From Cercozoa sp. M6MM (Eukaryota > Endomyxa: Ascetosporea): 64,000 nt of DNA. Shown here piece by piece: positions 45,535-56,302 of this stretch; position 1 is the first letter of the stretch; every line of letters starts with the position of its first letter. The position numbers were made by a program, and so were the translations under genes. A model generated the notes under the pieces. The model was not told the DNA's origin, did no database searches, and was given only the letters and a program-made list of their open reading frames with translations. Location of the stretch: NCBI GenBank assembly GCA_040357565.1, contig JBDODJ010000020.1. One strand, given 5' to 3'.

Positions 45535-47258
45535 ATGATCACTACAGAGCAGTGGCAAGACGTAAGCGCTCGCGAGGGTTTCTTGACTATGTGCTGTACA
45601 GGATTTTTGTGAGCGTTCGTTGTTGTTAAATCGCTTGCAGAGCTACTGGAGCAGCTCGCGAACGAGCTGCGCGAGGAAGAAGCCAGAGCTCGCATCACGG
45701 AGGCGCATGGCGGTGAATTCTAGTACCCATACCTGACTCCTGTTCGCTCTTGTTTATTTTATTTGCTCCGTGCAGAAAGTCTGGTGCCCATCCTCACGGA
45801 AGCATTGATGTCTGACACGCGAGTTCAAGCACTCCGTGTGATCGCCAATATTTCAAGTAGCCTGCATCTCCTGCCGACTTAGAGTACCTGTGTATAAATT
45901 TCTGTCGAGTAGGTGAGCACGATCCTGCACGAACTGTTTTGCTGAACGATGCCGCTTTCTGCGACAATTTGCGCGCCTTGCTCAAGCAGCTACCCGATCT
46001 TTACGCAGTACGTTGCTTAGGCTGTTTGTTGTTTGCTCCAGTGTAATCACACTTTTTTTGTTAGCAACAAAAGGAGGAAATTCTTGTGAAGGCAAGCATC
46101 ATTTGTGTTGGCAACCTTGTCGCTTCCGAGGTGCCTCAACTTAACTTTGTTGTGTCAAGCATGTCGAACGCGCCAACTTTGTGCAGAACTCGGAAGTTTC
46201 ACAACTCGCGCAAAGCGCGGGCATTCTCACCGCCGCCGCGGCTGCTGCTTGCCAGATCGGCACTGTAAATTTGCTTCTGCAGATCTTCATTCCATGTATG
46301 TCATCATTCTTCGTTTTCTAGGACGCTGTTGAAGTCCTCGTTCCTTTTATTGAGGCGGTGCAGCATGACGAGGACATGCCTGGTTTGTGCGCATCTTTTT
46401 CTGTCGGGCTTTTTTTAATTTGCATCCTTTTTGCAGACTCCTTAAAAACCTCTATTCTCTCGCCTGTGATCGAGCTTTTGCTTCAGTAGATTCACATTAT
46501 TATTGTTCGTGTGTGTGTACGTGCATGTTTTATGCGTATGCTCACACAGACAGCTTACCGTCCCGAGCCTTACTGTTTTAAAGGCGGTACAAAGATTGAT
46601 ATGCTCCCTTTGCCCTCTTCATCCCTCGGTGTAAAGGTGTGTGATGCCGAGCCATCGAACGTGATTGCGGAACTCGCGGACATTGACGAACTTGTATCTT
46701 GTTTTGTTGTTCTTTCTTTTTATTCATACTCATACAAGAACTGAAGGTGCTAGTGTTTGTCGATGCGCAAGACGATGCGATGCGATTGGCCTCACGTACT
46801 TTCGTTTTAAATTCCACTTTGATTTTGACCTTCTTGCACTGCATTTCTTCAGTGTCGATCTTGTCAAAACTGTCGTTGTCGGCGTCGCAGCTTACTTCAA
46901 TTGTACGTTGAGACAGCCTGCAGCATGTTCATGTCCACAACTGTCCATGTGTACATCTCCAGATGCGGGCTGCAAGCCAGCACGAAACCGTTTCAGAGTG
47001 GCAGAAGGTGTTTCTTGCGCGCTCAAAGAAATGATTGTGTCACCAGCATGACTGCAGTGGCTTGGCGACGTTGCCCTGGCGAGTGTTTCTATGCTTCGTA
47101 CACTCTCGGCCGATGGTGCCGCTGCTCTCGTTTTTGTTCTTTCCCCCTGCAAGTAAGCTTGTGTTGTTGGACAGAAGCAGCGGCGGTGGCCGCTCAGGTG
47201 TCGGCTTGCATTAAAATTCCACACATCTACGCGCAGCTGCGTCTCCTGGTGCTTACCT

Positions 47259-47329
<71 letters not shown>

Positions 47330-48354
47330 ATTACCTTATTGCTTTTATCAGATCGCGCTGCGTTCGATGGTGAAAGACGAGGCTTCTGTACCTTTCACCA
47401 ATTAAAGGGTCTGCTTCTGGTGTTAGTGCATGCGGTTGCTCTGTGTCTAATAGGCGCGGATGGTGTTCCACGAGGCTCCGATCGGTGTGCTGGCGCACGG
47501 CATCACTCAATCGCTCGACCTATGCAGCAAGGTCGGTGCCACGACTGCTCTGCATCTCGCGTCGGCCTTTGTAGATCTATGGCGCAGCTTGCTGCTTTGT
47601 GCCGCCAATGTGCGCGCTCTTACGTATATTTTCTCTTGCCATCAAGGATGCTACGGATGATACGAGTTTTTGTGTCTCAGGGAGGAGCAACAGATGGAGC
47701 TTGTCTTTAACATCACTGCAGTTCTCAAGCACGAAGTTAACACCCCTGTTGGTACTTTCGACGTGCCACGTGCGTTCTGCAGTTATGTGTTATTGCAGAC
47801 CCCCGGGTTGCTGCCACCCTGTCTATGGGCGCTGTTCTGTGCCTGCGCTTTTTGTGCCTCCATGCAGCACCAAACTCTCTCTGCGGCGCATTGCGTGAGG
47901 TACCGGAGTTTGTGTGTGTTTTGTCCATAATCATTTTGGTATCGTGCAGGCACAGACGGTACAAGCGTTGGGTGCTCAAATCGAACACATTCCCGAGGAT
48001 TCTGTACCGCGTTTTTGCCGGTCTTTCCGAACATGATTGTTGACTGTGCGCAGGGCGAATACGTCAAGAGTGAGGTCTCACGTGCGATCGCCGCTGTCGT
48101 TCTCAATCAAGCAACTGCACTGAGGGGCCCGCAGGTAGCGTTTTCGCACTAAACGTTGCCGTCGCTTGAAAAGCTGTCTGTGCAGGTTCTGAAAGAGCTC
48201 GCGCAGACCGCTGCAAACTACCTGCGTCGCTCTAGACATGCAGTATCGTTTTTTGTTCTGCCTAGCAGTTTGTTTGGTGTGTACAGCGTTTGTTGTGCAG
48301 GAGCTGCGCAAGGTTGGTGAGGCGACTGCTCTTGCCCTGCGTCGCAGAAGCTGA
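45535..48354 (+). CDS. Armadillo-repeat protein, possibly RAP1GDS1/SmgGDS-like
   Basis: Starts MITTEQWQD, then LLEQLANELREEEARARITE. Successive helices look like armadillo repeats: SLVPILTEALMSDTRVQALR with VIANIS; ARTVLLNDAAFCDNLRALLK; EEILVKASIICVGNLVASE (the Gly-Asn-Leu of ARM helix 3); FVQNSEVSQLAQSAGILTAA; DAVEVLVPFIEAVQHDEDMP; IALRSMVKDEASVPF; AQTVQALGAQIEHIPEDSVP; SEVSRAIAAVVLNQATALRG. It ends RKVGEATALALRRRS. Repeat spacing and the GNL motif resemble SmgGDS (GEF/chaperone for prenylated small GTPases), but other ARM proteins are possible. Introns are many and some middle exons are uncertain; one holds (GT)n. Confidence 0.65.
47262..47328. repeat. (GT)n microsatellite in an intron of the armadillo gene
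   Basis: About 33 uninterrupted GT units just after LVLT-like coding sequence. Confidence 0.95.
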
Positions 48355-48626
48355 CCCGCAACTGGCCCGGGGGCAAACTTCAACGTGACTTATCGGTATC
48401 CATCGCTCCAGTTCGCCGATCACGTCCGACTAGTCTATATCGTCTACTAAAATACCTAACACGACACGTGACGATCAGCAATGTTAGGGTCTTGGCAAAA
48501 TGAATAAGTTAACTCGCCAGAACTGAACCCGCGATGAGCCAGCATGAACTACCGTACTAGTAGACCAAACTAGAGCTACTCTCGTGAGTTTTAATATGCC
48601 CGGCCTACACGTACAGAAATACCCGC

Positions 48627-49386
48627 CTACAGCGCAGAGTCGGGGCACACCGGACCGAGGTCTTTCACGTTCCGCTGGTGCTGCTTGGCGAGCTTTGAAA
48701 TAGTGCGGAAAGCTGGGTGCTCACTGCCGCACATGATTTCGAACAACACCGACTCTGCCGTCGTGAGCACACAGCCGGCTTGTTGCATGCGGTTTAAAGC
48801 ATGGTGACGATCGTCAAGTCTCTGTACGTCACTAAAATAGCGCAGGATGCTACCAAGGAGTTTGACCTTATACCTGCGAAGACACAGCGTCGCATGCGAC
48901 GAACACAGAGTGCCCACGGCGACGCAGATCCAGGGCAGTCTGCAAGACGCAGACGTGTGTTTCAATGCCGAACAGCACAAAGCCGGTGTCCTTGTGAACA
49001 ACACTCACATCGCTGTCACAGGGAACATGCTTGGCACACGCTTGCAGCAGCGTCTCCGTCGCCATGCTGAACTGCGCTTTGGCCACCACCTCTACTGCCG
49101 ACGAGACGTCCAACTCCGGAACTGTGTGTCCCAGCTTTTCCGGTACTTGCTCGGTCACTAAAAGAGGAGCTTGCAGTGCCTTGGCACCCTCGATTAGAAA
49201 CGAAGATGAAGCCAAAACACGAGGAAAGTTGCTGATGAGAGGCGTAAATGCCGTTCTACAAACATCGCAGCAGGTATTGAGCCCCCCCCCCCCCCCGACA
49301 AAATTTCCATGGGAAAATTACTGCAAATCGCAAGCCAAAAACACAGTCCGCCCCAACTGAGGACGTGCCAGTGCAAAAGACGCCAT
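48627..49386 (-). CDS. Isochorismatase-domain protein (ISOC1/ISOC2-like)
   Basis: Cysteine hydrolase fold of the isochorismatase family; the animal ISOC substrate is not settled. The start exon encodes MASFALARPQLGRTVFLACD and splices to LQTAFTPLISNFPRV, giving the family's catalytic-Asp strand (CDLQ..F). Then come LLVTEQVPEKLGHTVPELD, with the Glu and Lys region; AKAQFSMATETLLQ; FVLFGIETHVCVLQTALDLR with the nucleophile-position Cys (HVC, like QAC in ISOC2); FVACDAVSSQ; MQQAGCVLTTAESVLFEIMC and HPAFRTISKLAKQ. Four or five introns, one with a C/G homopolymer. The start is 385 bp from the divergent ankyrin gene. Identity of the family is firm; ISOC1 versus ISOC2 is not resolved. Confidence 0.88.
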
Positions 49387-49770
49387 TATCTGATGCCGGT
49401 TTGCACGTACAACGTCCAAGTACTGCACTGTTTCTCCGGCAGAACAGTGATTACGACCGCCTTGAACCGTCCTCAGCTGTCAGGCCTCCCGCCAGGTACA
49501 AGTAGTACAAAAAAGTAATCTGATGCTGTACCGGCTCTGGGCTCGACAACTGTCGTTTAGAGCCGGAAACGATTGTCGAGACCGGCAGCCGGTCGCGGCA
49601 CACTCACAAGTGTACGAGCGTGCTCACACAGCAATTGTATTTTGTGTTAAGAGGAGACGCCGCGGCGGCCGCTGGAACAAAGGTGCCCTGATCGTTGTGT
49701 TTGTGATTGGTTTGATGGTTCTTCGCGTGGTCAGAGGACGCTCTTTGCGCTCTTTCGTGATCAGCAAACA
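49387..49770. promoter_or_regulatory. Divergent spacer between isochorismatase-like and ankyrin genes
   Basis: About 385 bp between start codons; no supported exon in it. Confidence 0.45.
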
Positions 49771-51443
49771 ATGAGCAACGACGATATCCTTGAGCTACTA
49801 CTTAAGGCTGCTCTCGCCGGCGATGTGCAATTTGTGGACAGTGCGCTCAGACGACACCCGTGGCTGTATTTCTCCTTTATGGGCACTCTGTTTGGTGGTC
49901 GATCCTTGGTTGTAGATGTCGCGCTCGGACCCAAAGTGGCCTGACTGTGCTGATGATGCTGGTATCGCGCATCCCGACGGACGAGCAAACCCTTGAATTC
50001 GCGCAACTGTGTCTCGAGAATGGCGCCGACGTATGCTCGCGATGGGCGCCACAGCACGGTCGGCCGCACAACGCCGTCTACTTGGCTGCCAAGTGCGGTA
50101 AACCTTTGACGCTGCAGTGTTTGCTTCGCTTCGCGAGAAAAACCGTGCGCGATCGTGCTGAAATGGTCTGTCCTCCTTCCTGTGTATGGTGGGCTCTCTT
50201 GAGTCGTATAGTACCCGCGTAAACGACAGAAGCGACTCGTCGGGTGCAACGTCGATGGTGTGCGCGCTATCCACGAAGCCGTGATGCGAGGGCACTTTGA
50301 TTGCATGCGCTTGCTTGTGCGAAGTGGTGCAGACTACACAGCAACAGTTGCCACAACCTCGGTGAATTGTCACCCTCCCTTTCCGTCGTGTCGTTTCTGC
50401 TAACGTCATTTTGACTCTTGTAGACTGATGCATGTCGCAACATGGGAATTGAAGATATTGCTCGGCACACTGCGTCGCTGCACGGCCCGGATTTCCGAGA
50501 GCAAGTTGAGCACTACATGCGACTCGGTACGAATGGTCTACACCAGTATAATTCTGATCCTGTCTGCACGACGTTACTCTTAGGTGACGCTCAACGCGAC
50601 CAGCAGCACGGCCTTCGACTGCTGCGAAAACTGCGTCGTGCCACGCCCGTGTCGCGGCCGTTGTTGCCGCATGTGCGAGGAGCGCCCGCGGTGGCAGGTT
50701 CGCCGAGTGAAATCGTGGCAAGCAGCAGCAGCAGCAGCTCCGAGGAGGTGGTATCATCCACTGACCTGGAGGAGAGTGACAGTCTGCGCACTGCGCCGTG
50801 CCAGTCCGCGTTGACTGTTCCTGCCTTGCGCAAGCAGCCGGTCCAACGCGAGACGGCGCGCTGTGCGAGTGCTCCGCTCTGCCGCAGCGTGTCGGAGTTG
50901 ACGCCGATGAAGCGCTGTCGCAGACGGCACGGAGACGACTCGGACGAGGCGCAGGAGCTCACGCACGGCCCGGCCAGCAGCGATGAGGAGCGGCACCACG
51001 AGTCGGCCTCGCAGCTGCTACCGTCGACGCGCACGACCGATGCCGAGTTCTGGTACGCGAGTTCCAGAGAGCCTGAGACACCTCCTCGCGCTGCCTCGCG
51101 CAAGAGGCAAAAGATCTCGCATGAGTTGTCGGCCTCGTCGATCATCACGCGCAAGTCGCGCTCCGTCCTCTCGCAGCTGTCGTCGCTCCCGTCAACTGCC
51201 GACACCGCGGCGGCCCGTCTCTCGCTGTCGCCGCAGAGTCCGCTGCTGCAGTCGGTCTCGCTGCCCAAGTCGGTTCCGCGCGAAACGTCGATGCCCTTCC
51301 TGCGCGAGGAGTTCGACACCTCGACAGAAGATGTGCTGGGCTACGGCAACTTGAAAGACGTCCCCGGCGTGGACAGAGCTGCTGCCGATGCCGATGCACG
51401 TGCGCATCCTGTAAGCACCAACACCAACACCCGGTCTCAATAG
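49771..51443 (+). CDS. Ankyrin-repeat protein with Ser-rich, basic tail
   Basis: The start MSNDDILELLLKAALAGDVQ leads into ankyrin units: FVDSALRRHP joined to CRARTQSGLTVLMMLVSR; QLCLENGADVCSRWAPQHGR with PHNAVYLAAKCGKPLTLQC; and NVDGVRAIHEAVMRGHFDCM with RLLVRSGADYTATVATTS. After these, about 300 residues are low complexity: Ser runs (SSSSSSSEEVVSS), RRRHGDDSDE and RKRQKIS, which could be a nuclear signal, and many SP/TP sites. Gene ends VSTNTNTRSQ. Introns are short and only in the first half; the last 1 kb is one exon. The ankyrin part is clear; function unknown. Repeat copy C is inserted at the stop codon, with its 13-bp duplication spanning it. Confidence 0.78.
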
Positions 51444-51536
51444 CGTACGTAGTTAGTTAGTTGAGTCTTCTAGGAACCAACTATGTAGTTCCCCTGCACC
51501 AGTCTGGGGTGGGTCACAAGAGCTCTCAATAGCGTA
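51435..51536 (+). repeat. Dispersed repeat copy C with 13-bp target-site duplication
   Basis: A 76-bp insert (51448-51523) carrying the family head gttagttgagtcttctagg, accaactatgtagttcccct and ggggtgggtcacaagagc. It is flanked by exact copies of tctcaatagcgta at 51435-51447 and 51524-51536. The first copy contains the TAG stop of the ankyrin gene. Confidence 0.88.
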
Positions 51537-52265
51537 GTGACAACGTGCGCATTTGCGTCGCGTCGCTTGACTACTAGAGTCGCTGCTCCCTGCTCGGCAG
51601 CTTTGGATGCGGACTGCAACTGCTACCGTGCGCTGATATCGATGCCGACGAACAGTAAATTTACGTCGCGTACTACTGGGCGTGGGTAACTACTATCGTC
51701 TTACGCTTACAGACTGACTCAGATTATGCAGTCTCCGCGGGGATGAACCCCGGTAGATTAGTTGCACATTTCCAACATTGTGCTTGTATCATATTTTGAT
51801 ACAACATTTGCACACTGGCATTTGGGTGGCAAAAGACTTGGGTTGGGTGCGCCTGTTTCCGTCGCTGAACGTTGTCGTTCATCTTCGCTGCAAACTGCAT
51901 CGGGGTCGCTCGGGGACAGCTCCTCGGCAGCAGCCCAGCATTCTCACTAGACTCTCGCTGCCATAACTTACTGACAAATGCTGTGAGTCTGCCGTACATC
52001 ATAGCAGCAGCAGCATAGCAGTAATACAAGCACAGCGGTCCTGATCATATTTTTCGGGCTTAAAGTAGTTTAGCTCTGAGTTCCGTGCACCGTCCGCTCA
52101 TCGACACGATTTCCGCCGCGCTCGGCTGTCACTGTAGTGCCCCGGCTGTCAGCAGGGACGCTTGTGACAGAAAAACCTGGCCTGCGCTCGGCTAAATGAA
52201 TCGCGCCGATATTCTACGCCCGGCCGCGCCACTGTACGGCCTGGCTGGAAACGGCACACGGCTAC
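51537..52265. other. Intergenic region between ankyrin gene and prolyl oligopeptidase
   Basis: About 730 bp, convergent. No recognisable coding exon or RNA gene; short GCAGCAGCAG run at 52006-52018. Confidence 0.5.
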
Positions 52266-52741
52266 CTAGTCAGTACGATCACCCAGTACACGATCCAGGA
52301 AGGCGAACACCAAAGCTCGTTCCTCAATGGTCTGTGCCCATATCCGTAGATAGCTGAACAATACACCTACATCACATAGAGACAGAAGGCACCTTGTCGA
52401 GAGCCTTGCCGGCGCCGTGGCCCGCCTTGGTGTCGACGTGCAACAGCAGCGGCGTTTCCAGGGCACCCAGACGGTGCTGCAGCTCGGCTGTGTACTTGAG
52501 CGAATGCAGAGGCACCACGCGGTCGTCATGGTCGGCCGTCCTGTCCAAACAAGAATACGAGGGATTCACAGAAGCGAGGTATGTGCACATAGCCCACATG
52601 ACAAGGGTGGCCGGGAAACGTCCATGCGGCAACTGTTGCGGACTGGCCGGAATGTTGTGCAGCGGCGACAGTCGATGCAGGTTCTCAAACTCCTCGGGGT
52701 CGTCGGCGCACCCGTAGTCCGACGTCCACGCGTACCCGATC

Positions 52742-52773
<32 letters not shown>

Positions 52774-53223
52774 ACCTGCCATCAAAGGGAGGACGAAAAT
52801 AATGTCCTCATATTATATAATGTGTGATAGATATACCCACACAAGGCACGGCAGCAGCCATGAGGTCCGGGTACTGATTGGCAACGGCACCAACAAGTAG
52901 GCCTCCATTAGAGCCACCCATCTACTCGGGAAAAGAGGGTTTGAAACATTACGAGAGAGGTACATAAAGAGGTACAATAGCCAACAGGTCGCGCGTGGTG
53001 TATTTGTGTTCTTGCAGGTACTGAGCACTACAGGAAGGGAGTAAAGGAAGCTAAAGCGAAAGGAAGGGATACACAAAAGCAAAGTCGTCGAACACGTTCT
53101 GCTTGTTGTGCTTGGTGCCAGCCTCGTGCCAAGCTGCATAACATACAGTCTGCAATTGGACAATTGGACGGGGGGGGGGGGTAAGGGAGAAACACTACCT
53201 TGTCCGTACTCGCCACCACCCCG
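52266..53223 (-). CDS. PREP: Prolyl oligopeptidase (S9A), C-terminal catalytic part only
   Basis: Serine peptidase cutting after proline in short peptides. Visible exons give [47 protein letters not shown] with the nucleophile Ser, [60 protein letters not shown] with the catalytic Asp, and [16 protein letters not shown] with the catalytic His, then VLGDRTD at the end. All three triad residues are present. The roughly 400-residue beta-propeller and the first part of the hydrolase domain are absent: upstream sequence is a TG repeat interrupted by two 100-N gaps, and beyond them lies an unrelated coiled-coil gene. This is therefore a gap-truncated gene rather than proof of a shortened enzyme. 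Confidence 0.9.
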
Positions 53224-53272
53224 CTGCACAAAGGGCGATAAGTGTGTGTGTGTATGTGTGTGTATGTATGTA

Positions 53273-53316
<44 letters not shown>

Positions 53317-53416
53317 NNNNNNNNNNNNNNNNNNNNNNNNNNNNNNNNNNNNNNNNNNNNNNNNNNNNNNNNNNNNNNNNNNNNNNNNNNNNNNNNNNNN
53401 NNNNNNNNNNNNNNNN
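53317..53416. other. Assembly gap, 100 N
   Basis: Exactly 100 N, the usual placeholder for a gap of unknown size. Confidence 0.99.
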
Positions 53417-53461
<45 letters not shown>

Positions 53462-53464
53462 TTG

Positions 53465-53564
53465 NNNNNNNNNNNNNNNNNNNNNNNNNNNNNNNNNNNN
53501 NNNNNNNNNNNNNNNNNNNNNNNNNNNNNNNNNNNNNNNNNNNNNNNNNNNNNNNNNNNNNNNN
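53465..53564. other. Assembly gap, 100 N
   Basis: Exactly 100 N between TG repeats. Confidence 0.99.
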
Positions 53565-53611
<47 letters not shown>

Positions 53612-53639
53612 CTTCCAACAACACAGCCATAAAACTAGA

Positions 53640-54797
53640 CAAAGTACCTCGTTCCTCACTCGCGACACTAGGCGTTTCGTGCGACTCATCAGTCGTCGCA
53701 GTTTCTTCGTCGAAAGTTTCGTGCCAGCTGTCTTCTGCCACACCATAATGGGGAGGGGTAAAGCGGTGTATGCTTAAGGGGGCTGAGTGTCGGGGGTAAA
53801 GAATGCAACAGACTCGGAAGAATCGAACGGAGCTGACGCAGCAGTGCGACGGCACTCAACGACGGCGGCACCAAGAGTGTACGTACTCTGTTGCGTCAGG
53901 GGGATCCTTTACAACACAACTACACAAAGAGAAACTACCGATTGGGAAGGTGCAAAATCACTGTTCGCCATGCCGTCTGTTGACAAAAAAGGACACTGCG
54001 AACTGAGTCAAAATAGAGCAGAGAAGGCTACCTCTGGTTCATGTCGTCGTACTTGCACTTTTTCAATGTCCGAGATCTTGCTCTGTCTTGGTATCTACAC
54101 CTTACACAGTCTCAAAAAAGAAAAGCAAGCGAAAAAAGTGAAGATAAACAAAAACACCTCAGCTTGCCGGAAGCGTCCGACGAACACAATGGCGAGCATC
54201 TGCTGCGACAGCAGCATCCTGCAGGCACACATGGACTTCACGCCATTGAGTGGATCGTCCTGTGTGCTGTCACTGTCCAAACTGGCAGAGCCTCCACGAG
54301 TCGTTAGCACAAGACACTCGAGTTGATCCTTCACGGTTTTGTCGCTGTGTGACACCGTGATGATACCGTCAGTGGCTGCTGACAGTCTGGAAATCCAGTC
54401 AGGCGCACAATCAGCAAATACAAACAAACAAACACAAAATACTCTGAAGCTAGAATTTCGAGTAATTTTCGTCGCCGCGAACGTTCCAAACTTCGTTTCT
54501 GCATTAAATCCGACAACTCGTCTTCTGCACTGCGCAAAAACACAAAAACACACACAACTTAACTCAATTCGACAGACCCGTCGGGGAAATGTACTGCTCC
54601 CGCGTTGCTGCCAGAATCCTGGCATCCGCGTCCTTCTCGCGAAGACGCCGTAGCTCTCGAGTTGCGTGCGCAAGCTCATGTTCCAACTCGCGACATCTGC
54701 CATCCATAAATCGCCAGACACAGAAAACCATCAGCGGAAGTGACACCGATCGTGAAACGCACCTTGCTTCCATTATCGCCAATGGCGGAAGCGACAT
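53640..54797 (-). CDS. Coiled-coil protein of unknown family, 3' end open at gap
   Basis: Spliced exons from the ATG at 54797 give MSLPPLAIMEARCRELEHEL, AHATRELRRLREKDADARIL and AATREQYISPT, a heptad-like coiled coil. Next are EDELSDLMQKRSLERSRRRK with LLEILASE, LSAATDGIITVSHSDKTVKD and QLECLVLTTRGG, a Ser/Asp stretch, then SMCACRMLLSQQMLAIVFVG. The last visible exon gives DSWHETFDEETATTDESHET before the repeat and gaps. Every join keeps frame with GT..AG ends, so this is a real gene. I do not recognise it. Exons may extend upstream to about 55020 and downstream into the gap; whether it is transcriptionally separate from PREP cannot be seen. Confidence 0.6.
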
Positions 54798-55055
54798 GTG
54801 CAGAACTGTGCTTGCAACAATCTATGTAGTTCCACAGACACTTCGGCCCTTAAAAGCAGTGTCTTGAGTGAAAGTGCCTCTTTGATTTTCGACAGTCGGT
54901 CAACCGTTAAAAAACTGTATTTGCACAGAACGGCTGTTAGATCGCAGTTTGTGCCGAGTGAGCCCGTGCTCGTTCTTTTTGGCGGCCAAACTTTAGGCTG
55001 AACGGGGCGCACTTTGCAGCTGCCCAAGCAAAACTAATTTTGTTTGCCGATCAGA

Positions 55056-56113
55056 TCGAAAGTGGCTTCCCAGGTCGACCTGCAGGGCGAGCTGCGCTGC
55101 ACGCCGCTGCGTGAAATCACCACCGCGGTTTCACATCTGCATGAGACCTTTCGCTCACGCCGAACGGTACCCTTTGTTTCCCGCAAACTCGTGCATTTGC
55201 ATGTTGACCCAGGTCCGCGCGGAATGGCGACGCAAGCAATTGACCGCAATGCTCGAAATGTGAGTAAATCCGCTTCTCAAAGAACAAATGTTTATGTTTG
55301 GGAGTGCTTTAGGCTTGATCGTCACACTGACGACTTCAAAGATGCGCTCGCGTTGGATTTGTCGCGGCCACGACCCGAGTCGTTTCTGACCGAACTGGGC
55401 GTGCTTCGAAACGAGGTCTCGCACGCTTCAGCTCCGAACTGGGTGTGCTTCGAAATTGCGAGAACTGAAATGTTTTTTTGAGTCCTGCAGGTTGCGATCA
55501 TGCTGGACCGGCTTGATGACTGGATGAAGCCGCGCAAGGACACAGAGAAAGAGCTCGTGAATCAACTGGACGAAGTTCTTGTACTTCCTTCACCGCTCGG
55601 AGTGATTGCAGTGATTGCCTCGTGGTGCGCACCTGTGTTGCTCACTCTGCTGCCCGTTGCGACGGCCGTTGCTGCTGGCAACTGCGTGATTTTGAAGCCA
55701 TCGGTAGTCGTGTATCTTTTGTCTGCGCGTTTTTCGTCTATAAGTTAAATATAGGAAGTCGCTGGGAGCACTGCAAAGCTGCTGGAACGTCTTCTTCCAC
55801 AATACCTCGATCAGGATGCAGTGTCTGTTGTGCAAGGTGTGAGCATTTGTGGCGTCGCTTTTTCTGATATTGCAGTGCGAGGGTAGGTGGGGCGGAACAA
55901 GCGATTCATCTCGCCGCAGAGTCTTCGTTGGGCAAGATCGTGTTTTCTGGGTACTTGAGATATTGTGTGCCGTTTATCCTTTCGAATTAGTTTGTCGGAA
56001 CAGACGAGCCGAAACGGGAAAGCACATCGCACGTGCAGCAGCCGCGAATTTGACTCCTGTCGTTCTTCAGTGCGGCGGCAAATCACCAGCAGTCGTTCAT
56101 ACACTCAAGTACA
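55056..56113 (+). CDS. Aldehyde dehydrogenase, ALDH3-type, 5' and 3' incomplete
   Basis: NAD(P)-dependent oxidation of aldehydes to acids. Exons give LREITTAVSHLHETFRSRRT, VRAEWRRKQLTAMLEM, RHTDDFKDALALDLSRPRPE with SFLTELGVLRNEV, MLDRLDDWMKPRK, VLPSPLGVIAVIASW, VATAVAAGNCVILKPSE, VAGSTAKLLERLLPQYLDQD, SLGKIVFSG and TGKHIARAAAANLTPVVLQC then GGKSP. These match class 3 ALDH in order (GNSVVLKPSE, LTPVTLELGGKSP in the animal enzymes). The nucleophile Cys and the C-terminal half should follow but the sequence enters a CA repeat and a 100-N gap. The first exon is not found: the reading frame is closed just upstream of 55056 and must begin by splicing. Confidence 0.88.
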
Positions 56114-56128
56114 TCTTGCGTTGTGTTT

Positions 56129-56130
<2 letters not shown>

Positions 56131-56176
<46 letters not shown>
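56131..56176. repeat. (CA)n microsatellite at gap edge
   Basis: Pure CA repeat running into N at 56177. Confidence 0.95.
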
Positions 56177-56276
56177 NNNNNNNNNNNNNNNNNNNNNNNN
56201 NNNNNNNNNNNNNNNNNNNNNNNNNNNNNNNNNNNNNNNNNNNNNNNNNNNNNNNNNNNNNNNNNNNNNNNNNNNN
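56177..56276. other. Assembly gap, 100 N
   Basis: Exactly 100 N; size unknown. Confidence 0.99.
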
Positions 56277-56302
56277 GGGGTAAGCATGGGGTCAACTGTG
56301 CA

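Larger units (their letters stand above)
53237..53610. repeat. (TG)n microsatellite with two assembly gaps
   Basis: TG/TATG repeats run from 53237 and are replaced by N at 53317-53416 and 53465-53564. A 48-bp TG island sits between the gaps. Confidence 0.95.

Noticed and set aside
50591-51319. 242-codon minus-strand ORF opposite the ankyrin gene tail
   Set aside because: Shadow of a Ser/Arg-rich coding exon; the + frame continues the ankyrin protein through confirmed splices.
53028-53855. Long His-Thr, Cys-Val and similar ORFs across CA/TG repeats here and at 10200, 25680, 34100, 37220 and 47262
   Set aside because: Dinucleotide repeats give open frames on both strands; they lie in introns or at gaps and have no start or splice support.
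52266-54797. A genuine fusion of coiled-coil protein and prolyl oligopeptidase
   Set aside because: Two unknown-size gaps separate the exons, so missing sequence or a misjoin is the simpler explanation.
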